A stretch of 13,176 bases of DNA from an uncultured Clostridia bacterium (lineage in GTDB: Bacteria; Bacillota; Clostridia; Christensenellales; UBA1242): NCBI GenBank assembly GCA_937907645.1, contig CALCWV010000064.1:1-13176 (forward strand), written 5' to 3'. Below, piece by piece: positions 1 through 6,519 of this stretch. The position numbers and the translations under genes are program-made. The notes under the pieces are model-generated. The model was not told the DNA's origin and made no database searches. It worked only from the letters and a program-made list of their open reading frames with translations. Positions within the stretch are counted from its first letter, which is position 1, and the number at the start of each line of letters is the position of its first letter.

Positions 1-489
1 TACACGATTATTAATACGCTGATTATAGCTCCGCCGGGAGGAGGAAAGACAACGTTTCTCAGGGACTTTATCTGCCAGCTTTCGGAGAGAAATATTGCCT
101 ATAACGTGCTTGTTTTGGATGAAAGAGGGGAACTAGACACTGGGAAAAGGGGAAGTCTTGGCAATTTCACTGACGTAATCTCATTTTCACGAAAGATTAT
201 AGGATTTGAAAACGGGATAAGGGCTTTGTCTCCTGACATCATCATAACAGACGAATTAAGTGAAAAAGACGACATAGACGCAATTCTTTACGCTGTCAAC
301 TGCGGAGTTAAAGTAATTGCTTCAATGCACGCTTCGGGACTTGAAGATTTTATAAACAAAGAAAACACAAAAAGGCTGATAGACGAGAGGGTCTTCAAGA
401 AATATATTGTCCTATCCAATAGAGAGGGACCGGGGACACTTGAAGGAATCTACAATGAAAGGCTTACTCGTAGCCAAATCATGTATTAG
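1..489 (+). CDS. spoIIIAA: Stage III sporulation protein AA, ATPase (5' end outside window)
   Basis: This is the C-terminal 162 residues of SpoIIIAA, the mother-cell ATPase thought to energise the SpoIIIA-SpoIIQ channel complex; the N-terminal part lies left of the window. The frame is open from base 1. A Walker A motif APPGGGKTT falls at visible residues 10-18. It is followed by VLVLDERGEL and by SPDIIITDEL, the Walker-B-like and acidic strand segments, and then by a VIASMHAS segment typical of secretion-type (VirB11/GspE-like) ATPases. The stop is TAG at 487-489, and an SD for the next gene overlaps it. It is the first gene of an unbroken run AA to AH, so its promoter, normally mother-cell sigma-E dependent, must lie upstream of the window. 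Identification rests on motifs plus operon context and is firm. Confidence 0.95.
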   Translation, partial: YTIINTLIIAPPGGGKTTFLRDFICQLSERNIAYNVLVLDERGELDTGKRGSLGNFTDVISFSRKIIGFENGIRALSPDIIITDELSEKDDIDAILYAVNCGVKVIASMHASGLEDFINKENTKRLIDERVFKKYIVLSNREGPGTLEGIYNERLTRSQIMY

Positions 490-498
490 GAGGTAGTT

Positions 499-993
499 AT
501 GAAATGGATCATGATGATATTGCTATTTGCAGGATGTTTGCTAACAGGATATCTCTATTCAAGTAGATATAAAAAAAGGGTCGACTTTTTCACCTCACTT
601 ATATATTTCGCACAAAAACTTGACGTTGAAATAAACTTTTCAAGGGAACGGCTAAAAAAACTCGTTGAGGATTTTGACACAAAATCAAAAAGCAATCTGC
701 AGGGAATTGACGCCGCTTTCTTGCAATACTTAAACAATGGCGGGGAGCTGACAACAGATAGCCTTTTTGGAAAGAAAAACTTAATAAAAAAGGAAGAAAA
801 AGAGACTGTTGCGATGTTCTTCAAAAATTTAGGAAGAAGCGACGTTGAAAATCAAACTAAGGAAATTAAAAACTCAATCAGCCGATTTGAGAAGCTTCAA
901 AATGACGCAATAGCTGAGTATAAAAAATATGGAAAACTTGGAATTAAATTAGGAATAATCGCTGGACTAGCCCTAATTGTTATCTTGATATAG
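499..993 (+). CDS. spoIIIAB: Stage III sporulation protein AB
   Basis: SpoIIIAB is a membrane component of the channel that connects the mother cell to the forespore during engulfment. The 164-residue product has the family layout: an N-terminal hydrophobic segment (about residues 3-20), a long charged helical middle rich in Lys and Glu (about 25-145), and a C-terminal hydrophobic anchor (about 147-164, LGIKLGIIAGLALIVILI). In the family this fold resembles GspF-type secretion platform proteins; that is known biology, not visible here. The ATG at 499 follows an AGGAGG site overlapping the spoIIIAA stop, and the 9-base gap to spoIIIAA indicates co-transcription. The length is close to the family norm of about 170 residues. 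Confidence 0.93.
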   Translation: MKWIMMILLFAGCLLTGYLYSSRYKKRVDFFTSLIYFAQKLDVEINFSRERLKKLVEDFDTKSKSNLQGIDAAFLQYLNNGGELTTDSLFGKKNLIKKEEKETVAMFFKNLGRSDVENQTKEIKNSISRFEKLQNDAIAEYKKYGKLGIKLGIIAGLALIVILI

Positions 994-1002
994 GGAGGGA
1001 GT

Positions 1003-1203
1003 ATGAGCGAAATCGAAGTAATTTTCAAAATTGCAGGAATTGGGCTGCTGACTGCAATTATAACTCAGATTCTTAAGCAGACGGGCAAGGATGAAATTGG
1101 AACAATGGCAACACTTGCAGGGCTTATAATTGTTCTTGTAATGGTGCTAGGACTTCTTACAAATCTATTTAACAATATAAAATCAATGTTTAACTTTTTC
1201 TAA
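1003..1203 (+). CDS. spoIIIAC: Stage III sporulation protein AC
   Basis: SpoIIIAC is a very small integral membrane protein of the SpoIIIA complex. The 66-residue product is almost wholly hydrophobic, with two predicted membrane helices (about residues 5-23 and 33-54) split by a short polar turn holding KQTGKDE. That turn is the characteristic conserved part of the family, as is the small size. A GGGAGGG SD lies just before the ATG at 1003. The gap to spoIIIAB is 9 bases and to spoIIIAD 10 bases, consistent with one transcript. Confidence 0.93.
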   Translation: MSEIEVIFKIAGIGLLTAIITQILKQTGKDEIGTMATLAGLIIVLVMVLGLLTNLFNNIKSMFNFF

Positions 1204-1213
1204 ATGAGGTATC

Positions 1214-1603
1214 ATGGAAATTATTTTCAAAATAATTGCTATTGGATTGATTACATGCTTTGCAGTCTTAATCGTAAAACCGATTAAGAACGATTTTGCG
1301 TTAATTATAGGTGTTGTCGGCGGAATAGTAATCATGTCCATGGTGCTAAATTGTTTTTCATCACTGTTTAGTTCGTTTTCAAATATCGTGGAGAGAACTG
1401 GACTAAACAAAGATATTTTCTCTTTAATAATAAAGATAGTTGGAATAGGTTATCTCACCGAATTTTCAGCCAATTTATGCAGCGATTGCGGGAACAATGG
1501 ACTTGCGGATAAAATGCTACTCGGAGGCAAAGTAGCACTGCTTGTTTTATCACTTCCAATTATTAACAATATCTTATCCATTGTCACGGAGCTGCTGCCA
1601 TGA
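1214..1603 (+). CDS. spoIIIAD: Stage III sporulation protein AD
   Basis: SpoIIIAD is a 129-residue multi-spanning membrane protein of the SpoIIIA complex, related to SpoIIIAC. The sequence shows hydrophobic segments at about residues 3-20, 28-50, 66-80 and 103-125, with a polar loop containing CSDCGNNGLADKM, a region typical of the family. Length matches the usual 125-133 residues. The ATG at 1214 has a modest upstream site (ATGAGGTATC). The stop overlaps the spoIIIAE start by 4 bases (ATGA at 1600-1603), implying translational coupling to spoIIIAE. Confidence 0.93.
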   Translation: MEIIFKIIAIGLITCFAVLIVKPIKNDFALIIGVVGGIVIMSMVLNCFSSLFSSFSNIVERTGLNKDIFSLIIKIVGIGYLTEFSANLCSDCGNNGLADKMLLGGKVALLVLSLPIINNILSIVTELLP

Positions 1604-2808
1604 AAAAGAAATCTTTTCTTGTGTACCTCTTGTTTTTCTTTTGTCTGATTTTTTCTGCATTCCCTGTAAGTAATATAGAGCTGATTCAAAAGCCCATTTG
1701 CAGTGTAAAAATGGACGTGGAATCCGACTTTAATGACACAATCAATGACCAGCTCAAAGACCTTGATTTTGGAAATATTGAGGATGTAATTAAAGATTTT
1801 GATAGCAGTAGCAAGAACATCTTTGGAGAGACAAGTTTCTTAGAAAAAATTTTTGAGATTATCAAGGGCGAAAACTTAAATAACTACACATCTATATGGG
1901 ATATAATAAAGTCCCTTCTTTTTGATAACATTCTTTCACTTTTGCCAATCATTGCAACGATTATCGCAATCTCGATTTTAGGAGGAATGGTCGGAAATCT
2001 CAGGACAAGCTCAAACGGCAAATCCATGGAGAGCATAATTCATTTCATAATCTATGGGCTGACCGTTATTTTAATTTCTTCAATAATTTTCAAAATGATA
2101 AACTTGACCTCATCGACTTTGGGCTCGATTAAGAAGCAAACTGAGGTTATTTTTCCCGTCCTTTTGACGCTTTTGACAGCAATGGGAGGAACAACATCTG
2201 TCGGGGTTTATCAACCTGTTATGTCCTTCTTTTCAAGCACAATTATAGGGCTTTTCACAAGCTTTATTATGCCTCTTTTCTTAATTTCAGTTGCACTAAA
2301 TTTTATTTCAAACTTATCAAGCAGTGTAAAGCTAGATAAACTGTCGGGCTTTATAAATAGCCTTTTTAAATGGGTTATTGGAATGGCTTTCACGCTCTTT
2401 ACAGCGTTTGTTTCCATTCAAGGAATATCCGTTGCCGCTGTTGACGGACTTTCTATTCGAACTGCAAAGTTCACAATTAAAAACACTCTTCCTGTCGTGG
2501 GATCGTACATTTCAGACGGCCTTTTCCTTATAATTGCAAGCTCAAATCTAATTAAAAATGCGGTGGGTGGAGCAGGGTTATTACTTCTTCTTGCAACAAT
2601 AATTTCTCCTATTATTCAGCTCGTTTTATTTATTTTAGCACTTAAGCTTATGGCAGGAATTATTCAACCTTTGGGCGATAATAAAATTGCTGAATTTATT
2701 TCATCACTTGCAAAAGATATGAGCATGCTGATTGTTATGCTTGTTTGTGTGAGCTTCATGTATGTTATCTTAACAGGGCTTGTTATTTGCTCAGTAAATG
2801 TGATTTAG
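1600..2808 (+). CDS. spoIIIAE: Stage III sporulation protein AE
   Basis: SpoIIIAE is the largest membrane subunit of the forespore feeding-tube complex. The 402-residue protein begins with a classic signal-like segment (MKKKSFLVYLLFFFCLIFSAF), followed by an acidic soluble stretch (about residues 35-100) and then a long C-terminal region of about seven membrane spans. A GGTTSVGVYQPVMSFFSS stretch lies in the middle, in the part of the family I recognise as conserved. The start overlaps the spoIIIAD stop (ATGA), and the stop at 2806-2808 lies inside the SD of spoIIIAF. Length is normal for the family (about 390-400). No frameshift or missing part is seen. Confidence 0.95.
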   Translation: MKKKSFLVYLLFFFCLIFSAFPVSNIELIQKPICSVKMDVESDFNDTINDQLKDLDFGNIEDVIKDFDSSSKNIFGETSFLEKIFEIIKGENLNNYTSIWDIIKSLLFDNILSLLPIIATIIAISILGGMVGNLRTSSNGKSMESIIHFIIYGLTVILISSIIFKMINLTSSTLGSIKKQTEVIFPVLLTLLTAMGGTTSVGVYQPVMSFFSSTIIGLFTSFIMPLFLISVALNFISNLSSSVKLDKLSGFINSLFKWVIGMAFTLFTAFVSIQGISVAAVDGLSIRTAKFTIKNTLPVVGSYISDGLFLIIASSNLIKNAVGGAGLLLLLATIISPIIQLVLFILALKLMAGIIQPLGDNKIAEFISSLAKDMSMLIVMLVCVSFMYVILTGLVICSVNVI

Positions 2809-2816
2809 GAGGTGCT

Positions 2817-3305
2817 ATGAGTTCTATATCATCTTGGGTTTTATCAATCGCCGGAATAGTTTGTATCTCCGTCATTATTGAAATTATAATGCCGGAAGGG
2901 CAGATGAATAAGTATATTCGAGGAGTGTTATCTTTCATTATAATCCTCGTTATTATTTCTCCATTGCCAAATTTACTTAAAGCTAAGGATATAAACGTAA
3001 ATCCTACGATAAATCAGATAGGAATTCAACAGGAATTTATTGATAACTTCAATATCGCCAAGAAAGACGCCTATGAGTCGGACTTATCAAAGCTCATGGA
3101 AAACATTGGATATGGAGATGTGAGTTTTGAGCTAAATTTGAAAACAGACGGAGAAAAGTATTATTTTGATAAGCTTTTTGTCGATTTAAGTAAGTTAGTC
3201 ATAAAGGAAAATGCTCAGCATAAAGATATAGTAGAAATAAAGGAGGAAATCTTGGGGGAAGTTTCAAAAGTCATAAAAGATGTGGAGGTGTATTTTGAAG
3301 AATAA
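2817..3305 (+). CDS. spoIIIAF: Stage III sporulation protein AF
   Basis: SpoIIIAF is a membrane-anchored ring-type component of the SpoIIIA channel. The 162-residue product has two N-terminal membrane helices (about residues 6-25 and 34-51, joined by MPEGQMNKYIRG, a family hallmark) and a C-terminal soluble domain of the ring-building type. An open frame extends upstream to an ATG at 2745, but that would run deep into spoIIIAE. The ATG at 2817 follows TTAGGAGGTGCT and begins MSSISSWVLSIAG, as in homologues, so I chose it. The protein is shorter than the B. subtilis form (about 206 residues), as is common in Clostridia. The end overlaps the spoIIIAG start by 11 bases. Confidence 0.93.
   Translation: MSSISSWVLSIAGIVCISVIIEIIMPEGQMNKYIRGVLSFIIILVIISPLPNLLKAKDINVNPTINQIGIQQEFIDNFNIAKKDAYESDLSKLMENIGYGDVSFELNLKTDGEKYYFDKLFVDLSKLVIKENAQHKDIVEIKEEILGEVSKVIKDVEVYFEE
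3284..3290 (+). promoter_or_regulatory. SD site that sets the spoIIIAG start
   Basis: GGAGGTG at 3284-3290 lies inside the end of spoIIIAF. It sits six bases before an in-frame TTG at 3295, while the ATG at 3280 lies upstream of this SD and has no good SD of its own. This decides for the TTG start of spoIIIAG. Confidence 0.75.
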
Positions 3306-3807
3306 GTTTGGCGAAAAAATCTCTAAGCTATTTGAAAAAATAAGGGATAGTAAAAAATTACAGATTTTACTAATTTGCTCAGTACTTCTAATTGTCCTAC
3401 TATATTACTTTTTGTCAACAAATAAAACAAATAAGTCAGGTGCGGAAGTGGAGAATGTAACATCCACAACGACCGAATATGTCAGATATGTTGAAAATAA
3501 ACTGGAAAGCACCATAAAAAGTATTGAGAAGGTGAGGACAGTCAATGTTAACGTGAGTCTTGAGACAGGATTCGAATACGTTTATGCGACAAAAGACGAA
3601 ACAAAAACGACTTCTTCCGGAACATTATCTTCGAGTGAACTAATTTTAGTTTCAGGACAGCCGGTTTTACTAAAGGAAATCTATCCAAAAATTCAAGGTG
3701 TGGTTGTAGTAGTCAATGAAGTTGATGTTAAAACAAAGCTTGCAATCCTTGAAGCTATTCAAACAGTTTTAGAAATTTCAAATGAGAAAATTTCTATAAT
3801 TTCATAA
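3295..3807 (+). CDS. spoIIIAG: Stage III sporulation protein AG (TTG start)
   Basis: SpoIIIAG forms the large oligomeric ring of the SpoIIIA-SpoIIQ channel in the intermembrane space. With the TTG start the product is 170 residues, beginning MKNKFGEKISKLFEKI: a basic cytoplasmic tail, one membrane helix (about residues 22-41), a short Ser/Thr linker, and a ring-building domain whose C-terminus reads IQGVVVVVNEVDVKTKLAILEAIQTVLEI, characteristic of the family. An ATG at 3280 in the same frame would add MWRCI but lies before the SD, so it is unlikely. The gene overlaps the 3' end of spoIIIAF by 11 bases. It is shorter than the B. subtilis homologue (about 229), mainly through a smaller linker. 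Confidence 0.92.
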   Translation: MKNKFGEKISKLFEKIRDSKKLQILLICSVLLIVLLYYFLSTNKTNKSGAEVENVTSTTTEYVRYVENKLESTIKSIEKVRTVNVNVSLETGFEYVYATKDETKTTSSGTLSSSELILVSGQPVLLKEIYPKIQGVVVVVNEVDVKTKLAILEAIQTVLEISNEKISIIS

Positions 3808-3819
3808 AAGGAGTATATC

Positions 3820-4293
3820 ATGAAAAAAAGAACAAAAATTATTATTTTATCAGTTATGGTTTTACTTTTAGGAGTAACAGGTTATTTAAATGTTGCTTTG
3901 AATAAGTCTTTGACTAATAACGCACAGGAAACAACAACTACAACATCAAACTACTTTGCTTCATATAGAGCAGATAGAGAAAGCAGTAGGGAGAGAGTAA
4001 TGGCATATTATCAAGCAATCGTTGATTCTTCAGCTTCCACGACAGAAGAAGTATCAAATGCAAAAGCTTCAATGTTAGACCTTGTTTCTCAAATCGAAAA
4101 AGAGCTTTATGTTGAAGGATTAATTAAAGGAATAGGCTTTGATGACTGTGTTATGACATTCACTCCATCTAATATCAACGTCGTTGTAAAATCAAGCGGC
4201 TTAAACGAAACAGAAGTTGCTCAAATTGTTACTATTTTACAAGAGCAATTATCCGCTTCTTTGGAAAATATTAAAATCATGCCGATTGCCTAA
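3820..4293 (+). CDS. spoIIIAH: Stage III sporulation protein AH
   Basis: SpoIIIAH is the mother-cell partner that binds forespore SpoIIQ across the intermembrane space, forming the zipper and channel. The 157-residue product has a basic N-terminus, one membrane helix (about residues 6-25), a short Thr-rich linker (ETTTTT, about 37-42), and the YscJ/FliF-like domain (about 44-157). Family landmarks are FASYRADRESSRERV, IEKELYVEGLIKGIGFDDCV, INVVVKSSGLNETEVAQI and the final ENIKIMPIA. An AAAGGAG site precedes the ATG. It is shorter than the B. subtilis form (218 residues) because the linker is shorter; the domain itself is complete. It is the last gene of the operon; no GC-rich terminator hairpin is visible after it, only A/T-rich sequence. 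Confidence 0.94.
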   Translation: MKKRTKIIILSVMVLLLGVTGYLNVALNKSLTNNAQETTTTTSNYFASYRADRESSRERVMAYYQAIVDSSASTTEEVSNAKASMLDLVSQIEKELYVEGLIKGIGFDDCVMTFTPSNINVVVKSSGLNETEVAQIVTILQEQLSASLENIKIMPIA

Positions 4294-4321
4294 AAAAAAT
4301 ATTCTTTTATTAAAAAATGGT

Positions 4322-4350
4322 TTGCATAATACAAAAACTTATGTTATAAT
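4322..4350 (+). promoter_or_regulatory. Sigma-A-type promoter for the asp23-nusB-xse-proS operon
   Basis: TTGCAT at 4322-4327 and a perfect TATAAT at 4345-4350 are separated by exactly 17 bases, with an extended -10 TGn (TGT at 4342-4344). The predicted start near 4357 leaves a leader of about 19 bases holding AAGGAGA (4364-4370) before the ATG at 4376. This separates vegetative expression of the following operon from the spoIIIA operon. Confidence 0.85.
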
Positions 4351-4375
4351 AGCATAAATTAATAAGGAGAATTTT

Positions 4376-4741
4376 ATGGCTGATAAAGTTCAAAAATATA
4401 GCGAACCAGGTAAGATTACTTGTGACAAAGATATATTGTTTTCTATTGTTAATTTAGCTACAAAAGAAATCAAAGGCGTAGCTGCTTTAACAAACTCAAG
4501 TTTCCCTTGGTATAAGAAAATGTTTAAGAAAAACGACTATGAAGGAGTTTCTATTAAATTTAATGTAAATGGCTCATTGAAAGTTGACGTTTATATCAAG
4601 GCTTATATTGGTGAGAGTATCCCAGATTTGGCTTATAGAATACAAGAGAACATCAAAAACAACCTTTCAAGCATGGTTGACATTAAGGCAACAAAGATTA
4701 ATGTCCATGTTATGGATGTTGTTTGTAAGGTAGAGGATTAA
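4376..4741 (+). CDS. yqhY: Asp23/Gls24 (DUF322) family protein, YqhY-like
   Basis: This 121-residue soluble protein belongs to the Asp23/Gls24 (alkaline shock, DUF322) family. Signs are the start PGKITCDKDILFSIVNLATKEIKGVAAL, the central VSIKFNVNGSLKVDVYIKAYIGESIPDLAYRIQENIKNNL and the C-terminal IKATKINVHVMDV, which together span the whole domain. It has no membrane anchor or signal peptide. The homologue in the same place in B. subtilis, just before nusB, is YqhY, which is genetically linked to control of acetyl-CoA carboxylase. Here accB and accC are not adjacent, so a link to fatty-acid synthesis is inference from homology only. It has its own promoter and good SD and is one base away from nusB. 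The gene symbol is by synteny. Confidence 0.88.
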   Translation: MADKVQKYSEPGKITCDKDILFSIVNLATKEIKGVAALTNSSFPWYKKMFKKNDYEGVSIKFNVNGSLKVDVYIKAYIGESIPDLAYRIQENIKNNLSSMVDIKATKINVHVMDVVCKVED

Positions 4742-4742
4742 A

Positions 4743-5132
4743 ATGAGAAGAGATGCTAGAGAAATGGCCTTCAAAATTATCTTTGAAGGTTTCTTTAATG
4801 AAAACCCATATAATGAAAATCTTTTATCTGAACTAAAGGATAAGGATGCAGAATTTACTAAACAAATTTTGGAATGTTATCAGAAAAACAAAGAAGAGAT
4901 TGAAAATAACGTAAAAAATACTCTAAGAAAATATAAATTAGAGAGAGTTTACAAAATTGACCTCGCACTTGCATATGAAGCAATAACTGAGATAGAATAT
5001 ATTAAGACACCAGCGCCGGTAGCTATAAATGAGGTGTTGGAAATAGCGAAGATTTATTCTACTGAGGAAAGTCCAAAGTTTTTGAATGGAATCCTAGCTG
5101 CATATTTGAAGGGTGATAAGAAAGAATGCTAG
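4743..5132 (+). CDS. nusB: Transcription antitermination factor NusB
   Basis: NusB binds boxA RNA together with S10 (NusE) and supports antitermination on rRNA operons. The 129-residue product has the all-helical NusB fold signatures: RRDAREMAFKIIFE at the N-terminus (basic, RNA-contacting helix), LERVYKIDLALAYEAITEIEY, and the diagnostic C-terminal TPAPVAINEVLEIAKIYSTEESPKFLNGILAAYL. Length is near the family norm (130-140). The ATG at 4743 starts one base after the upstream stop, and the last 7 bases overlap the xseA start, so the three genes are probably translated in a coupled way. The order Asp23-nusB-xseA-xseB is conserved in many Firmicutes, usually with folD between nusB and xseA; folD is not present here. 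Confidence 0.96.
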   Translation: MRRDAREMAFKIIFEGFFNENPYNENLLSELKDKDAEFTKQILECYQKNKEEIENNVKNTLRKYKLERVYKIDLALAYEAITEIEYIKTPAPVAINEVLEIAKIYSTEESPKFLNGILAAYLKGDKKEC

Positions 5133-6310
5133 AAGCGATTAGTGTAACTAGATATAGTAATTATATAAAACAGATATTTGACGCCGAAGAACTTCTTCAT
5201 AATATTAAGATTGTAGGAGAGGTCTTTGGTGTTTCTTTTTCACGCCAAGTTACATATTTTTCGTTAAAAGACGAGGCTTCTTCCATTTCGTGTGTATGTT
5301 TTTATCCTCAACTTTCTAGATTTATCAAAGAAGGCGAGTCTGTTATTATAACCGGCTCTCCCAATTACTACACAAAAGGCGGAAAGCTTAGTTTTAATAT
5401 AGTAAATATAGAGCCAGCAGGACAAGGACTGTTGTATCAAAAATTTATTGAAATGAAGGAAAAACTTGAGAAGGAAGGGCTTTTTGATATTTCACATAAA
5501 AAGAAAATACCAAGTGAAATAAAGCGAATTGGAGTTATAACTTCCAAAGATGGAGCTGTTATAAGAGATATAATAAATGTTGCAACACGTAGAAATCCCG
5601 CTATCGATATTGTGTTATATCCAACAAAAGTGCAGGGAAATGGCGCTGAGGACGAAATATCACTTGCAATTCAAAAGTTTGATGATTATAAGGGTATTGA
5701 CGTGATTGTTGTTGCAAGAGGCGGAGGATCACTCGATGACCTTTGGGCATTTAACACTGAAAAAGTTGCAAGGGCTACATATAACTGCAACAAGCCAATT
5801 GTTTCAGCTGTTGGGCACGAAACAGATTACACGATAATAGACTTTGTTTCCGACTTAAGAGCTCCAACGCCATCGGCTGCAGCTGAGCTTTTAACGGAAA
5901 ATATGTCAGAAAAGAGGGCAGATTTACGTAAAAAAGTTGAGCGTCTGCAGTCGCTTTCCTCATATTATTACACACAAAAAAAGAGTGAAATTTCCGGTTA
6001 TATAAACAATTTAATGGGTTTCTCTAACAACCTTGTAAAATATAACAGGGTCAAATTAGACAAGCTATCTATGGATTTCGAAAGAAAGGCTGAGAATGCA
6101 GTAAATAACTCTCTATATGAAATTGGACTTTTAGAAAATTCTTTGCAAAAGCTTTCGCCATTTGATATTTTAAAAAGAGGTTATGCAAAAATTGAACAGA
6201 ATGGCAAAGTTGTTGACAAGGCAAACGATGTTGTGATATCATCAGATGTAATAATTAATTTCCAAGATGGGAAAGTTGTTGCTAAGCCGACAAAAAAGGA
6301 GATAAAATGA
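5126..6310 (+). CDS. xseA: Exodeoxyribonuclease VII large subunit
   Basis: XseA is the catalytic subunit of exonuclease VII, which degrades single-stranded DNA from both ends into short oligonucleotides in DNA repair. The 394-residue protein shows the domains in order: an N-terminal OB-fold (about residues 1-100, including ISVTRYSNYIKQIFD and VGEVFGVSFSRQVTYFSLKD), a catalytic domain (about 105-290) with IKRIGVITSKDGAVIRDI, RGGGSLDDLWAFN (198-210) and the GHETD segment (H231, D234) followed by APTPSAAAEL, then a C-terminal coiled coil ending in LSPFDILKRGYAKI, which contacts XseB. The ATG at 5126 overlaps the end of nusB by 7 bases; the stop overlaps xseB by 4 bases (ATGA). It is slightly shorter than E. 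coli XseA (456), as is usual for Clostridia. Confidence 0.97.
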   Translation: MLEAISVTRYSNYIKQIFDAEELLHNIKIVGEVFGVSFSRQVTYFSLKDEASSISCVCFYPQLSRFIKEGESVIITGSPNYYTKGGKLSFNIVNIEPAGQGLLYQKFIEMKEKLEKEGLFDISHKKKIPSEIKRIGVITSKDGAVIRDIINVATRRNPAIDIVLYPTKVQGNGAEDEISLAIQKFDDYKGIDVIVVARGGGSLDDLWAFNTEKVARATYNCNKPIVSAVGHETDYTIIDFVSDLRAPTPSAAAELLTENMSEKRADLRKKVERLQSLSSYYYTQKKSEISGYINNLMGFSNNLVKYNRVKLDKLSMDFERKAENAVNNSLYEIGLLENSLQKLSPFDILKRGYAKIEQNGKVVDKANDVVISSDVIINFQDGKVVAKPTKKEIK

Positions 6311-6519
6311 AATACGAAGACGCAATTAAAGAATTAGAAGGCATTATTGCTAAGCTAAGCGAAAGTAAAATTCCAATGTCGGAAGCATGTGACATTTTCG
6401 AAAGAGGATTAGAGCTCAGCAAGTTCTGTTATGCTGAACTTAATAAAGCAAAAGGAAAAATAACTGTTATAAAGGAAGAATTAGGAACACTATTGGAGGA
6501 TGAAGATGAAAATTTCTAA
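6307..6519 (+). CDS. xseB: Exodeoxyribonuclease VII small subunit
   Basis: XseB is the small helical subunit; several copies bind the XseA coiled coil to form active exonuclease VII. The 70-residue product has the typical two-helix pattern, YEDAIKELEGIIAKLSESKIPMSEACDIFERGLELSKFCYAELNKAKGKI, and an acidic tail. Its ATG lies in an ATGA overlap with xseA (6307-6310), preceded by AAAAGGAG, so the two subunits are translationally coupled. Its last 14 bases overlap the proS start. Confidence 0.95.
   Translation: MKYEDAIKELEGIIAKLSESKIPMSEACDIFERGLELSKFCYAELNKAKGKITVIKEELGTLLEDEDENF
6495..6499 (+). promoter_or_regulatory. SD site that sets the proS start
   Basis: GGAGG at 6495-6499 directly abuts an in-frame ATG at 6500 (no spacing) but is six bases from the ATG at 6506. 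The second ATG is therefore the better start for proS. Confidence 0.75.

Noticed and set aside
2745..2816. Upstream extension of spoIIIAF to an ATG at 2745
   Set aside because: It would lie within spoIIIAE and before the SD at about 2807-2813; the extra residues do not match the family N-terminus.
4339..4350. TTATGTTATAA shared with the proS terminator arm near 8217
   Set aside because: Short A/T string; in the first place it is the -10 region and in the second a stem arm. Treated as chance.
5138..5155. ATTAGTGTAACTAGAT, similar to the ruvC palindrome
   Set aside because: Lies within the xseA coding start (ISVTRY) and is not a full palindrome.
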